In this document: positions 27,531 through 38,300 of the stretch, in pieces
How positions within the stretch are numbered: the stretch's first letter is position 1
Layout: each line of letters opens with the position of its first letter
Assembly: GCA_905221615.1 (NCBI GenBank)
Contig: CAJNDT010006023.1
Location: 356,810 to 420,809 of the forward strand
Origin: Symbiodinium sp. CCMP2592
Lineage: Eukaryota > Sar > Dinophyceae > Suessiales > Symbiodiniaceae
DNA length: 64,000 bases
Direction of reading: 5' to 3'
Notes under the pieces: model-generated
Told to the model about the DNA's origin: nothing
The model's input: only the letters and a program-made list of their open reading frames with translations
Database searches by the model: none
Made by a program: the position numbers and the translations under genes

Positions 27531-28221
27531 TCACTGTATATACGAGATTTTATAATGTTGGAATTTGCTGCGGACTCTGCCGAAAACAAGGATGCCGTGC
27601 CGCCCCTTAGATCTGCGGGTAACCTGGTCCGCAACAATGTGGATGGTGTGCGCGCTGATGTCCCCCGGTGCGGCGTTGCCATATACCACGCATGCAGGTA
27701 TCTCGCTGTAATTGTCGCCAAAAGTATGCTTGATCGCCTCCAGCATAATTTTGGCAGCAGTGGCCATGCTTGTGCCGTGGGCGCACGTATACTCATAAGT
27801 GTCGCTGGGTGGCTCATTATGTGTGTGGCCGAAGGGCCGGCGTTGTTCGCCGTTCCATGGCACGAACAGCATCTGGTGGACCCCATCGCTGATGGGGGGT
27901 GACCACCGAATGTAGTTCTTCGCAAGCTTGTCGAGTCCCAGACGCCAGGACGCCGTAGGCAAATTCCTGTAATGTATTGATTTTGATCTCGGTTTTTGTC
28001 GCGAGATCGATCAATGTCTGAGTCAGCTTGTGGGCCTCTTCAAGATCAACTGCATGTTGCGTGGGCTTCTGATCCTCAAACAATTCCGAAAACGGAGTAA
28101 CATCCGTTTGCGGAGGACGAGTGTCCTTCCGCAACTGCTCAATGCTCCTTTGCGGTGCTGTGGGATCCACCGGAAGCGACTGTGTTGATGCAGTTGCAGA
28201 CTGCTGATTGGGGGGAGGCAT
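27531..28221 (-). pseudogene. Possible ADP-ribosyltransferase-like (HGT-motif) region, frameshifted
   Basis: The frame from 28221 (DLEEAHKLTQTLIDLATK, then INTLQEF) shifts near 27960 into a second frame reading LDKLAKNYIRWSP, then CAHGTSMATAAKIMLE and HGILVFGRV. A His-Gly-Thr followed by a helix of the form AxxIL is how Tpt1/KptA and PARP-type ADP-ribosyltransferase folds begin, and HGT modules of this kind seem common in dinoflagellate retroelement polyproteins. The remaining fold signatures are not clear enough to be certain. GTSMA also resembles the subtilase active-site loop, but the Pro after it and the other triad motifs are missing. Confidence 0.35.
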
Positions 28222-28260
28222 GCCATGCTGCTGGGGTGGGAGGCTTTTGCTTGAAATCGT

Positions 28261-29361
28261 TTAGCCACTCGCTGAAATTGCGAGGCTAGGCTCTGTGACG
28301 AATCCCCAGTTCGGTGGCGTTGCTGTTGTGGAACTGCTGGTGGAGTGGGCAAACGTTGTGTTTGCCGGGTTGGTGGAGTTCTGTCTCTGCGAAAATGCCA
28401 TCGATCTTGATTCCCAGACTGGGCTTGGACCGTGGAGTAGCTGCGAAGCACCACGGCGGGGGTCCTGGCTTCCGAAGACCCACGGCTGCTTCGGCTGCGT
28501 CTGTGCGTGTGTGTGTGTGTGTCTGCGCCTTGTTGTGGGCGTGCGGTCACGACGACGGCGGCTGTGAGAGTGCTGATGTTTCTTGTGGTGTTTCTTGTGC
28601 TTGCGTGGGCTGCTTCTGCTTGCTGTTCTTGCGTGGCTGTGGGCGCGGGAGCGATGCCTGCGACGTGGGAGACGTGAAGCCGGGTGAGGTACGTCTCCAG
28701 ATGCTGCCGGCGCCTGGGCGGACACATTCTGATCTCCCGTAGTCTGAGGGGGTGCAGATGTGTCCTGTGGGCCTTGGGCCGTGGGTGTAGCTGCACGAGA
28801 TCTGGCCGGTTGATCCAGCAGCAAATTTGGTACTGTTGTTGCAAAGCTGGGTGGAGATGTAGGTGTCTGCACCAATTGTGTTGGTTGGCTGTAGACCAAA
28901 GGAATGTTGTGTGATGGAGGTGTGGCTGTGAATGTGGTAGGTGTGGGTGGTGCTGAAAGTTGAGGAGACATGTGTGGTGGGAGCATCATAGGAAATGTTG
29001 GTTGTGGTGTCATGACAAAAGATGTCGTGGGTGGTGTCATGTATTGCTGTGGTGGTGCTTGTTGAAGTGTAGCTTGTACGGTGGGGTTTGGTTGTGGAAG
29101 CTGCACAGAAGGATGAAAAGGTGAGTGTGGTTGGTGATGAAATGGTGCTGATGGTCCTGGCATCGTTGGTGCGCCTTGAGGATTGCCGAATTGTGGCATA
29201 GACGGCTGCATCGTCTGTGTGGGGTGCATCTGTGCCGGGTAGGCTGGTTGTGTTGGATACGGTGTAGGTTGCACCCAAGGCTCATGCTGCTGTGGCTGCA
29301 CTGGGGGACGTGCTGCCGTGGGGTACGGTGAAGCCGGTGGCCAAAATTGCTGTTCCGGCAC
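28261..29361 (-). CDS. Pro/Gln-rich, then Arg/Ser/His-rich N-terminal part of the decayed element
   Basis: A 366-codon frame. The first 190 residues are rich in Pro, Gln, Thr and Met. Around residues 235-290 lies an Arg/Ser/His/Lys-rich block (RRRHRSRAHSHARTASRS, KHKKHHKKHQHSH) resembling SR-type or nucleic-acid-binding segments. The frame ends in a stop at 28263-28261 but resumes in the same frame within 40 bases, so the stop is probably a mutation within a longer polyprotein. No catalytic domain seen here. Confidence 0.5.
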   Translation of the reverse strand: MPEQQFWPPASPYPTAARPPVQPQQHEPWVQPTPYPTQPAYPAQMHPTQTMQPSMPQFGNPQGAPTMPGPSAPFHHQPHSPFHPSVQLPQPNPTVQATLQQAPPQQYMTPPTTSFVMTPQPTFPMMLPPHMSPQLSAPPTPTTFTATPPSHNIPLVYSQPTQLVQTPTSPPSFATTVPNLLLDQPARSRAATPTAQGPQDTSAPPQTTGDQNVSAQAPAASGDVPHPASRLPRRRHRSRAHSHARTASRSSPRKHKKHHKKHQHSHSRRRRDRTPTTRRRHTHTHAQTQPKQPWVFGSQDPRRGASQLLHGPSPVWESRSMAFSQRQNSTNPANTTFAHSTSSSTTATPPNWGFVTEPSLAISASG

Positions 29362-29888
29362 TGCTGAAAAAACTGCGGTTGGTGGTTCATTCCCGCTGGG
29401 CGATGCAGCAAATTACTCGTGCCACATGTCGGTGAAACTGGATTGACAAGCATACTGCTACACGCAAAGCTTCCGGTGCCTTGTTGTCTTGAGGGACGTC
29501 GCGAGTGCAAAACCGATGGCCGATTACTTCCCGCAGGAAGCTGCAATCACTTGCATTAGACGAGAAATTACCACATCTGCACTCATGTCAGAAACACATG
29601 CCCTTGCATTCCCTGAGAAGGAAGAGACAAAATGAGGACGGCAGAATAGCGAGGTAGTCCTGTGCATTAGCGGCCAGTTACTACACCAGACGCCAGTTAC
29701 TGCACCTGCACTCATGTCAGACTCACATGCAGGCATCAGAGAGAGAGGGGAATAAGTAGCACTGGGAGATCTGAACGTCTGAACCAGAGGTCTGAACAGT
29801 CCGGTTCATCACAAGTTCCCCACGAGGGGTCACCACGGCGCCATGACGGAAAGCCGTTGCTCTGGAGTCTCATGACCCACGCTGATCA

Positions 29889-30286
29889 CACTGATTGGTT
29901 CGCCCAAGAGCAAGAGTGAAGAAAGGAAGGAAGAAAGATGCATGTTGTACTTGCTGGTTGTGCATGTCAGATTGCGGCAAACGTGCAAAAAACTGGCTGA
30001 ATGTTCACTCACGACTGCTGAATGATTGTTCTAATCTGGACACCACAGGGGGCCTGTCCTCAGACTAATCTTGGCACCACAGGGGGCTGCCTTGCAGGTA
30101 CGTGGTTCCAGCGTCCCGGAACCATATCAGCACACTCTGAACAGCCTCTTTGTTAGATGCCCACTCTTCAGGTGGGGCATCCCCCTGCAAATGTACTGTG
30201 TAACATGTGAGCAACAAAACGAAACCAAGCAATCAATACTAGGAGTGACCCTCTGCTCCCATGTGCTAGGGAGGTTCACACACACA
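29889..30286 (+). repeat. Right direct repeat flanking the retroelement region
   Basis: Partner of 19921-20240, same strand, about 96% alike over the first 290 bases. Between GGTGGGGCATCC and GCTCCCATGTGC it carries about 75 bases absent from the left copy. It is followed at once by a CATA microsatellite (30287-30310), whereas the left copy is preceded by one. Confidence 0.85.
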
Positions 30287-30449
30287 TACATACATACATA
30301 CATACAGACATACACGCACGAACGCACGCCTCCATACATCCGTACAAGCACATATATGCACATATAACTACATTCACACACATACATAGATGCATACACA
30401 CACATATCCACACTTGAATACTGCCTGTCAGAAGTAACTGACGTCTTAG

Positions 30450-30635
30450 TTACGAACCCCATGTTAAAGCTGCAAGTACGATGGGATGACCAGTCCCACT
30501 ATCCTGACGTCACCGTAGAGAACTTCGTTGGGCAGAGCTCTACTGGCCTCGTCTGCCCCCGTGCCTTAAAACTTCATGTGTGCCACCTCCGACGGCTTCG
30601 GATCACTTTGCTATCAGGTTTGACACACAGGTATT
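30450..30635 (+). repeat. Diverged repeat, copy 1 (copy 2 at 33225-33410)
   Basis: Shares AAGCTGCAAGTAC, an exact GAACTTCGTTGGGCAGAGCT, CTGCCCCC, CTTAAAACTTC and GGATCACTTTGCTATCAGG with the downstream copy, same orientation. On the plus strand both copies translate to similar peptides (KLQV-W-DQS-Y, NFVGQSS-GL-CP), so the family may once have been coding. Confidence 0.75.
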
Positions 30636-30662
30636 TAAGCACTTTGTTGTGACAAGATGGAA

Positions 30663-31526
30663 CTATCCCGATCGCGCAGAGATCAACAAGCTGCGAGGCC
30701 AGAAAGCATATTCAAAGTACATACATGGAGCATTCAGAGAAAAAAGAGAAAAACCGGGCGCAACAAGTCTTTTCAGCAAATCAATCCGAGAAGATACATA
30801 TCTGTCTGCCCAAGGAAAATAGCATCGACTCAGCGTCGCTTCGCTTCGTTGATGCTGGAGGTGGGACCTTCTGTTTGGGCCACCCGAACTCATCAGCCAT
30901 GTGCTTGGTAGAGCATACATGTTTAAGTCAAAATGGCAAGCACAGCGGGTGCCGGTTCGAACCATCAGCCTGTCTGCGGCTAATGCGGAACCAGTGTTTG
31001 GGGTTCCTGACGTAGAGGCGACTTTAAAAGAAGTCTCGTCCCCACAGAGTAGTTGTTCCAGTGCGAAGTCGGCTTCCAGCTGCGAACTGGAACCGTCAGC
31101 GGCTTTTCGTGGCTTTGTCCGGGAATCCTTCTTGTTGTCCCGCGGGCGCTGCACCATCTTCGCCAGAGGATGACATTGAGAAAACTCAGCACACGGGTAC
31201 TGTACATCCCGTATTGTGGCGTTCCGGAAATCGCCGTAACATAGAAAAGAAAGTTGCATTGGCATTGGTCTGGCAGTAGGAGGTTTTTTGGCTCCTTTAA
31301 ACCGCAAAACCTTGACGATCAAGCTTTGTACGGAGCTTCTTGGAAACTCTTCCAAGTTGTTCGCCAATCTGGAGGGAGCATAAACATGAGATACAGAATA
31401 AAGACTGGAGCGACGTCTCCGTTGCATGTTGAAAGACGAAAGGGACCTTTCTGCAAGAACAGTGAGAATCATCCAGGATGATAAGACACCGAGGCTGTGA
31501 AGTCGTGCTGTGAATTCTAGGTGCAA
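30663..31526 (-). CDS. Hypothetical 287-codon frame
   Basis: A continuous minus-strand frame with a charged middle (QRPRDNKKDSRTKPRKAADG, then SQLEADFALEQLL) and scattered Cys and Arg. No signal peptide, repeat or domain motif I recognise. It lies between the two diverged repeats of the 30.45/33.2 kb family. Length alone makes it notable in this stretch; it may be an exon or a chance frame. Confidence 0.25.
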   Translation of the reverse strand: MHLEFTARLHSLGVLSSWMILTVLAERSLSSFNMQRRRRSSLYSVSHVYAPSRLANNLEEFPRSSVQSLIVKVLRFKGAKKPPTARPMPMQLSFLCYGDFRNATIRDVQYPCAEFSQCHPLAKMVQRPRDNKKDSRTKPRKAADGSSSQLEADFALEQLLCGDETSFKVASTSGTPNTGSALAADRLMVRTGTRCACHFDLNMYALPSTWLMSSGGPNRRSHLQHQRSEATLSRCYFPWADRYVSSRIDLLKRLVAPGFSLFSLNAPCMYFEYAFWPRSLLISARSG

Positions 31527-34400
31527 AAGATGCCCAATATGGAGAAGCGGTGTGTCGGCCGGATTGTGCGTAATCCGCTCCCAGCCCTAATAAAAGGAGA
31601 ATTGTCCACTTTTGAATTACACTGAGTTCCAAGGTCCGAACTTGGAGCATGGAGTCCATGCTGGCAACAGGAAGTGCAGCCTGTGACCCGAAACATTGGT
31701 TGGACACCAGGCGGTGCCGCGTTAGCTCAGCATGAACTAGCTTCAGTTCAATGAGCTGGCCCAGCTTACGAAGTCAGGAATCTTGTCGTTTGTGCGTCGA
31801 CACGTGGATCCCACATGAAACGTCGGGACCGATGTGAAAAAGTGGATCAAGCTCAACCTGTGCTACCGGTGCGAAACAAGGCTTTGACCTGGATCGCTGT
31901 TGGTGGATCACATCCTTGAAATTCTTGAGATCTGTTTGCCCCAAACCGCCACCGCGCAAATTCTGACTTGGTTATGGCAGGCTGCAATCCTAACTGCGAC
32001 CAGGAAATTACGGTCTGCAATTTGGCGCGGGCTTGATCATCACGTCGGCGTGTGTCGGATTGGGCATCTGGTCACGATGTGTGCACAGGCACCCGTCACA
32101 ATCTTAAAACCGATCAGCTCCGATAGCCCCGTTAAGGAGGCGAACTGGAAATCCAAAAGCTGCTGCCCTTTGTGGTAGCAGTTCTTTTTCTTCACCAGAA
32201 AGACCTTTTGTGGTGGTTGTCGCCTTTTTGAAGCTTTGAACCAACTCGCTTTCGAATTTCGGGCTGAAATGCCAACCCTGAATCTACTTTGACGTGGACT
32301 GGGGAATAGCAGACACCGGAGCTTGAGTGCCCAGTATCTTCGTAATCTTTTATTTTGGGGTCAAAGCCTTCTGCAGCAAACTCTGATCTTTGGGATCCGA
32401 TTTCGGTTTCGGGTCTCAAGCAGCAGATTTCAACAACAATAGGAAGCGGTTTTGAGCAGGCGTTGCCGCTTGAGGCAATCCATGCTTCCCGCTCGCAGAA
32501 GACAGCCGATGCATTGGACGGATCCAATTGTGCCGCCTGTGCCAACTGCCACTCTAACTCGCGGATTGGATCTTGAGCATCGGTGAGCTCTTGTTTTTGA
32601 AACTGTTTAAATTGCTGGAATAGGCATGCTTAATTTTGGAGCTTCTCTGCTGGAACTCGGCAGTCGCTGTATCCACAGAAACGGCATGCTGCTGTTGACA
32701 ACGTACATCTGTCATGTGATCCAGGTCGACTTTGTCTTCCGCGGAAGTGTGCATAAGGAGAGGAATAGACGTTGCTTTTCCGATGGAACGAGCAATAATG
32801 ATGCTGACATATCGTCCCTGAGCGAGGGCTCGGAGAGCGAAATTGTCGCTGTGGTGCTGCTGAGCCCAACTTGAAGGTTGTATCTGCCCAGGAAACTGCC
32901 GATCATACACTTGGTTCGCATCATCAACGTCTTGCGAGTGTCTAGTTCGTATTTATTGGAGAAACCCTGTGGGTTTCCAAACTCACGGGAGTTAGTCCAG
33001 TGCGGCGGCGTGGCGGGAGCAGTAACGGATTGCTGGCTGAACGTTTCATGTCGTGATGCATCCCATTCATCATGAGTGCGAGAACATGTTGAACAGAATA
33101 TTGGCTTCAAAATCTATGCCGTCACATTGGAACATAGTGCAATCAAGCGACTATGCCCGGCCCTTTGACTTGAGAGAATGCCGATCGAGAACACGGTTGG
33201 AAACTCCTTTTCAGGAGCAGCTAGGATTTTGGTGACGAACTTCATCTCAAAGCTGCAAGTACACTGGCATGATCAGTCCCAATATGAGGTCGCCATAAAG
33301 AACTTCGTTGGGCAGAGCTCTATGGGCCTCCTCTGCCCCCCTGACTTAAAACTTCGTGCAGCAGCCCGGACGGCTACGGATCACTTTGCTATCAGGGTTT
33401 GACACAGACACACACACACACACACGCGTCTTTATGTATTCGCATGGAGTTAGACTGCCGCCCAGAAATGCATGGTAGGCCCGCCGTCTCCAGATCTGCG
33501 GCTTGTGGATCCCCATCACGAGAAAGGATGATGATTTCCTGGAAATGTCTTGAAAGCACCTACCGCACTAAAGAGCGCTGCTTGGAGAGCTTTCCAGCCA
33601 GACCACTTTAGCAACACGCGGTTCCCCCTCAGGTGATTCCACATGACAACTGCCTGCGCACCCTGTCCTGAGCACGGACAGCACCAGCTCTGTCCAAGGC
33701 ATCCGTGTCGTGAGCGATGCCCTGCCGGATCTTCAAAGAGCTCAACATCCGCCAGCGCCTGCGGTACCCGAGAGCATGAATCGAAAGCCTTGTTAGGATA
33801 TCCACTCTGCATCATTTTACACCCCTACATGGCCCTACATGTTCGAAGCGGACTTCTTGATCTTGCCTCGGCCCCCTATTGGCGTGATCGCAACCGGACT
33901 CTCGAACGACCGGACAAACACAACAGCAGCAGCAAGGAACAGAGTAAGCAGAAAGAAAAAAATGCAAAACAAAAAAGATTGGCAAAGACCGTGACCGTAG
34001 ACTGTCAAGCATCTGACCCTGGCTTTGTCAACTGACAGATCCAGAGCTGGCATCTTCCAGCTCCAGTACAAGATGGTCTAAACTCCGCCAAGCTTGCATA
34101 CAACAAACTCATCGCCGAGCTGACATATGCCAAAGCTTTGTGCTGCCGAACCAGGAACACTGCTGTGCCCTTGGCTGCTACAAGGATACAAGTGCCAGCA
34201 ACGACCATGGCCTGTGCAACAGCAGTACCGACGAAAACACCGTTCTTATCGGTACCCCTCTCACTCTTGCTGACTCCGGAATTCAAGCCCTTCTTCCAAT
34301 TCAACTGAAGGACGAGATCACACTGTACGAAGAGAAACTCCTTGGTATCCGGTGGAGGCACTTGTCTCCAGTGGAGTTCCGCCAGATTCTCATCCACATG
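31527..34400. other. No recognised gene apart from a repeat copy
   Basis: Open frames up to about 135 codons on both strands without recognisable motifs. A repeat copy lies at 33225-33410 followed by a short CA run (33405-33425). A minus-strand frame at 34005-34397 has a hydrophobic stretch (GTAVAQAMVVAGTCILVAA) and lies downstream of the channel exon; it could be a later exon, but I cannot link it. Confidence 0.35.
33225..33410 (+). repeat. Diverged repeat, copy 2 (copy 1 at 30450-30635)
   Basis: Same landmarks as copy 1 in the same order and orientation; overall roughly three quarters of positions agree by eye. It ends in a short CA microsatellite. Confidence 0.75.
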
Positions 34401-34545
34401 TCATTCGCTTTCTCGCACGCATTGCGCTCTCAAGGCGATTATTGTGTTGTCTCGGATTTCATAACATGCTTATGAAATCCTTCTCGGAAGGCTAGGACTA
34501 TCTATGTTCACTCGAATTCGATCGGATCCATCGGATGCAAACTAA

Positions 34546-35313
34546 TCAAGCTTCATTGGGCCTGTCGAAGAAGCTCATGTGCTCCCAGAGCTGCAGGAAA
34601 TATTGCTGTATCTCCTGATGCATCTCAGCAGGGTCTCGGTCAGCCAGCACGACGACGCGCTGATGTTGCCCGCTGGCATAGTAAGCTTCGAAGAGCTCGT
34701 GGATGAGGTACAGCGTCTTCTCGCTCCATCCCAAGACCAAGACATGCTGTCCAAACCACACTCGACTTTGGGTTCGCGTCCAGGTGTCCTTGGGCGTCCC
34801 AAGACTAGGCGGAGGTACATTTGCAAAAACCACCGTCACTGAGGCAAAAGCCATGGAAGAGCGAATCCACTCTACCTCACGCGAATTGAGCTCTACAGAG
34901 CTTCCGAATTCGTGTCCATCATGTGCTGGCTTCTTGGGAGCCCACGATAATGCCAAGGAATGTCCTGGTCGCATTTCAGCAACACAAGGGACCCTTGCAG
35001 ACGCGGGCAAGTTGCCGCCAAGACTCAAGTTGTAGAGAAACCCAAGCACCGAAAACACCAGTGCAGCCAGCTTCACCTTGATGGGAGCATTGGCTGCCAC
35101 GCCTCGAACAGTTGTCTCAACAGACACGTCGAGCTGATGCCGGCGAAGGTTCTCCCCAACCTGTCTGTGTGCCGGGGTCGAAGAAGAGGCCCCAAGACAT
35201 CCACATGCTCTCTTCCCAGGATGGACCCGCATTGGGATCACCACCCACAGACGACCACACAGCCTCAGGAAGGGCTGCCGTGCCGGATCCATACGTCTCC
35301 ACCAATTAGTCAA
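34546..35313 (-). CDS. Castor/Pollux-type ion channel, partial (RCK-like exon)
   Basis: Castor/Pollux (DMI1) proteins are cation channels with a pore followed by RCK-like Rossmann domains. The stretch at about 34790-34600 reads GQHVLVLGWSEKTLYLIHEL, then RVVVLADRDPAEMHQEIQQY, closely matching the family's 'HTLILGWS ... VVVLAERDKEEME' entry into the first RCK domain. An AAG/G acceptor before DTWTRTQSRV may be the true exon start, so the upstream 160 codons, though open and containing a hydrophobic run (LAALVFSVLGFLYNLSL), need not all be coding. Pore and remaining RCK exons were not identified; 35.3-36.1 kb is the place to look for upstream exons. Confidence 0.55.
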   Translation of the reverse strand: MTNWWRRMDPARQPFLRLCGRLWVVIPMRVHPGKRACGCLGASSSTPAHRQVGENLRRHQLDVSVETTVRGVAANAPIKVKLAALVFSVLGFLYNLSLGGNLPASARVPCVAEMRPGHSLALSWAPKKPAHDGHEFGSSVELNSREVEWIRSSMAFASVTVVFANVPPPSLGTPKDTWTRTQSRVWFGQHVLVLGWSEKTLYLIHELFEAYYASGQHQRVVVLADRDPAEMHQEIQQYFLQLWEHMSFFDRPNEA

Positions 35314-38300
35314 GCCAAGTTGCTGTGCCAGACAGAATCAACACAACAGCCCCTACCTAAGACGAGCAGCAAAAACGCAGGCCAGCATGCTTCTCTGAGC
35401 AAGTCTGAGGATTGGGCAACCAGTGAGACAAGCTGCCCATGAGGATCACCCTGCAGCCAATCTTGCCTCAACCCACAACAATGGGCAAACATCTTTGCAC
35501 AGGGAGAGATGCAACTGATAAGGGGCCGGCCATCTTCGAAAACCCAGCCAAGTTTCCAACGCTTCTGCAAGAAAACACACTCCAAGACTGTAAATCTATT
35601 GGTGTGTCTGGCCATTCCTGTCTTGGCTGCCTCGGCAGCAGGAGCAGCAGGTCCTCCTGCGACGCCAAAATGTACGTGATCGGCCTGACAGCTTTTCAAA
35701 TCCGCCGCAGTTTGGCCAGAAAGGCAATGTCTGTCTACTCCCTGTGCCTCCTCTCAGACGCTCATCCTTGGAAGGAGACTTCCGCTGCAAATGCATCGTT
35801 GTGAACAAGAAAGCCAAGAGCGGGTCTCCGAGACTCTGGGAAAGACTTTGGGTGCCCCATGCCTGCTGAGCCATGCCTCAGTCACCGCGATACCCTGATC
35901 GAATCAGCTGTGGTGTGTGAAATCTCAGTGTTGCTCCCCTCTGTGACCCAAAGTTGGAAGATAGCTGAGCGCCGGACGGGCTCACGACATGGAGATGGTC
36001 TAGTCTATGACAGTATGCACATTGCCTCCCTTGTACTTGCTCCGAAGTTGCCTCAAATCGTACTTTCGTGCTGAGGGGTGGTCTGTATCCTATGTTTCTG
36101 AGCTGCAACGAGCCTGCATCCCTAAGCCGGACAGCAGCAAACAAAAATCGTGTTAACGGGATCAAGGCCGAAACCCGGAACTCTGAAAGGAGCTAGCCAA
36201 CCTTGAATGGTGTGGCTCCCACACCCTGAGCCCAAACGGAAGCGATCATCAGTTGGCTGCTGGCTCTCAGCCCAAGAACTACCCGACCCAAAGCTCTTGG
36301 AAGTGGCTCCCATAAACCCGAAGATCAAGCGGGGATGACCACCCCAAACCTGTAAGACATGGCCGCATGGCAGGGGAGATGACTAGCGGACACTGCAAAC
36401 ATGGCAAACACTACACCAAGGAGTGATGCACATCATGGAAAACCGGAATCTGAGCGAGAGCAGGGCCAGGGCGAGCCGTTTGCGACAGCCCAGAATGCAT
36501 CAGATAGCAAGAGTGAGACGCCTGTCAATTCACTTTGCTTGACGGCAATACTCACCGGTTACATGCACTCCGGGGGCCTACGCGCACGAAACAGGATGAA
36601 ACCCAAACCCAGCTCATCGCGAAGCATACCGGAGCTCGAAGCACAAAGGCATCACACAACGGCGCTTCTTGAACTGCTGCACGCTCGCCTCCATGCAAAC
36701 TGCCGGTGCAAAATTGCTGGAGCGGAGCTTGCACTTTCCCAAGCTGCTGGCAACTGAGACGGCATGGTGGTAAGCCATGGCCGACAATACACCTCCAAGT
36801 GCTCCCTCCGGCACTTCAAAGGCTTTGACACCGCTCAAAACTGCGGAGGCCGGGCCCTTGAGATCGAACCCGGAGGACCAACTTCCGGAGGATGTAAAGA
36901 CCTTCCATCACTTGGCGAAGATGACCCTCGCGTCTTGAAAGTGAAGGCGAAGCGTGGGCCTGGTGCTGCTGTGAAGGCTGCCTTCAAGAAACGAATTTCC
37001 AGACAAATCGTGGCTCATTGCTGCAACGTACGGATAAAGGGCAGTGACTGAGAGCCCAGTTGTGGTGACACTGAGTACTCCGACTTGAAGAGTAAACGGC
37101 ATCTCTCCCCCACCCTCTCGTGCGTGTGGAGCCCCCTCCACCACTGGCCCACTCGTGCACAATTCGACTAATCCGACGAAGGCGGCCATGGCTGTCTCCT
37201 GTGTCCACAATTAAGTTTTCGGGTCGCAAGCTCCGGTTCGCTCTTGCTGTATCCACGTTCCCGACATATCGGAACCACACATGTCGATAAATACCAAGCT
37301 GCTCTTCATGCGAGAGTGTCGGTGTTCGAATTCCCTCCCACTTCGAGATGCTGGGCCGTGAAACTTGTACCTTCTCAATGCGAGATTGTAACGTCAAAAG
37401 CAGGCCCTCTCAATATGTCTCCTGTGACATGTTACAACAGCTTAACATTTGATGGAACAAATTGGCGAGTGGTGTCTTTTACATTCAGGAACTCAGATTC
37501 TTCTTAACACTAGCCCGTGAACACCAGCAATCACTTGTGTAAGCTAGCATCACAACAACAAGACTTGGACAAATGCCTCAGAACTGACTCATGCTGTGCT
37601 TGTCGCAACGTTCGTATGCAGTATGTTCAGATGTACATAGGCCTGATCGTTGCCGTTGTAGCAGACTGTGTCTCGCCTGTCTCACTGACAAGCGTCGCTC
37701 GGCCGCAGATTCATGCAGGCAATTTCTTGCGCACTAAGGACGCGACGTGCAAGCACTGCGTTGAGCTCGATCTCCGCCTTGGAGTCAGTCTGCAAGCAGC
37801 AAGGTGCATAAGTCTTGTCGTGGCGAGCAAGTAACGCTGGACAGATACACGGCATAAACTTGCTCGCTGCCAGGCCTCTCAGACTGCAAGCTTTGAGCCT
37901 GCCACGGAAGTGGAGAAACCTCACAGCTAAGAGCTCCAGCTGCCAAGAACGTCTCCTCTTGCAGTCGCTCAGCTCCGCACCTGCCGAGCCTGCCGCGCCG
38001 GCGCGAAGTGACTGAAGGCCGGCACTGGCCTTCAGAAGCGATCAGTGTGGCCAAGTGGCCAAGGCCAAGGATGGGATCCCACCGCCTTGGAGTGATGGTC
38101 CGTGCGATCGGCACCTGCAAGACGGCTCTGCTGCAGCCAGGATCAAAACCCACCAAGCAAGGAAGAGCATGTCACTGTCAGGATGGCTGCCTGCATCACG
38201 GCCACCCCTTGACCTTCCACTGCACTGTCCGTCATGTGGCGCCCCAAGGATGGTTAACGCACTTCAAGCGACCGCCTTGCAACACTCCCCGAGCCGAAAA

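Larger units (their letters stand above)
22025..29361 (-). mobile_element. Decayed retroelement with YVDN reverse transcriptase
   Basis: One polyprotein-like series on the minus strand. In order: Pro/Gln-rich and Arg/Ser-rich N-terminus (29361-28261), possible ADP-ribosyltransferase-like domain (28221-27531), Pro-rich and gag-like region (27339-25591), His/Arg-rich region with a Cys motif (25288-23930), reverse transcriptase (23917-22642) and a basic coiled-coil tail (about 22430-22025). Adjacent parts are separated by single in-frame stops or by frameshifts, so the copy is probably dead. RT motifs (QDLAGFF, MGSPCSPAL, RYVDNR) are not those of the copia element at the right edge; MGSP plus RYVD recalls Penelope-like or other non-LTR types, but a tree would be needed. 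Direct repeats at 19921-20240 and 29889-30286 bracket it. Confidence 0.8.

Noticed and set aside
27531-27962. Subtilisin-like serine motif GTSMA
   Set aside because: The Pro that follows in subtilases is replaced and neither the Asp nor the His motif is present; the preceding His fits an HGT-type motif better.
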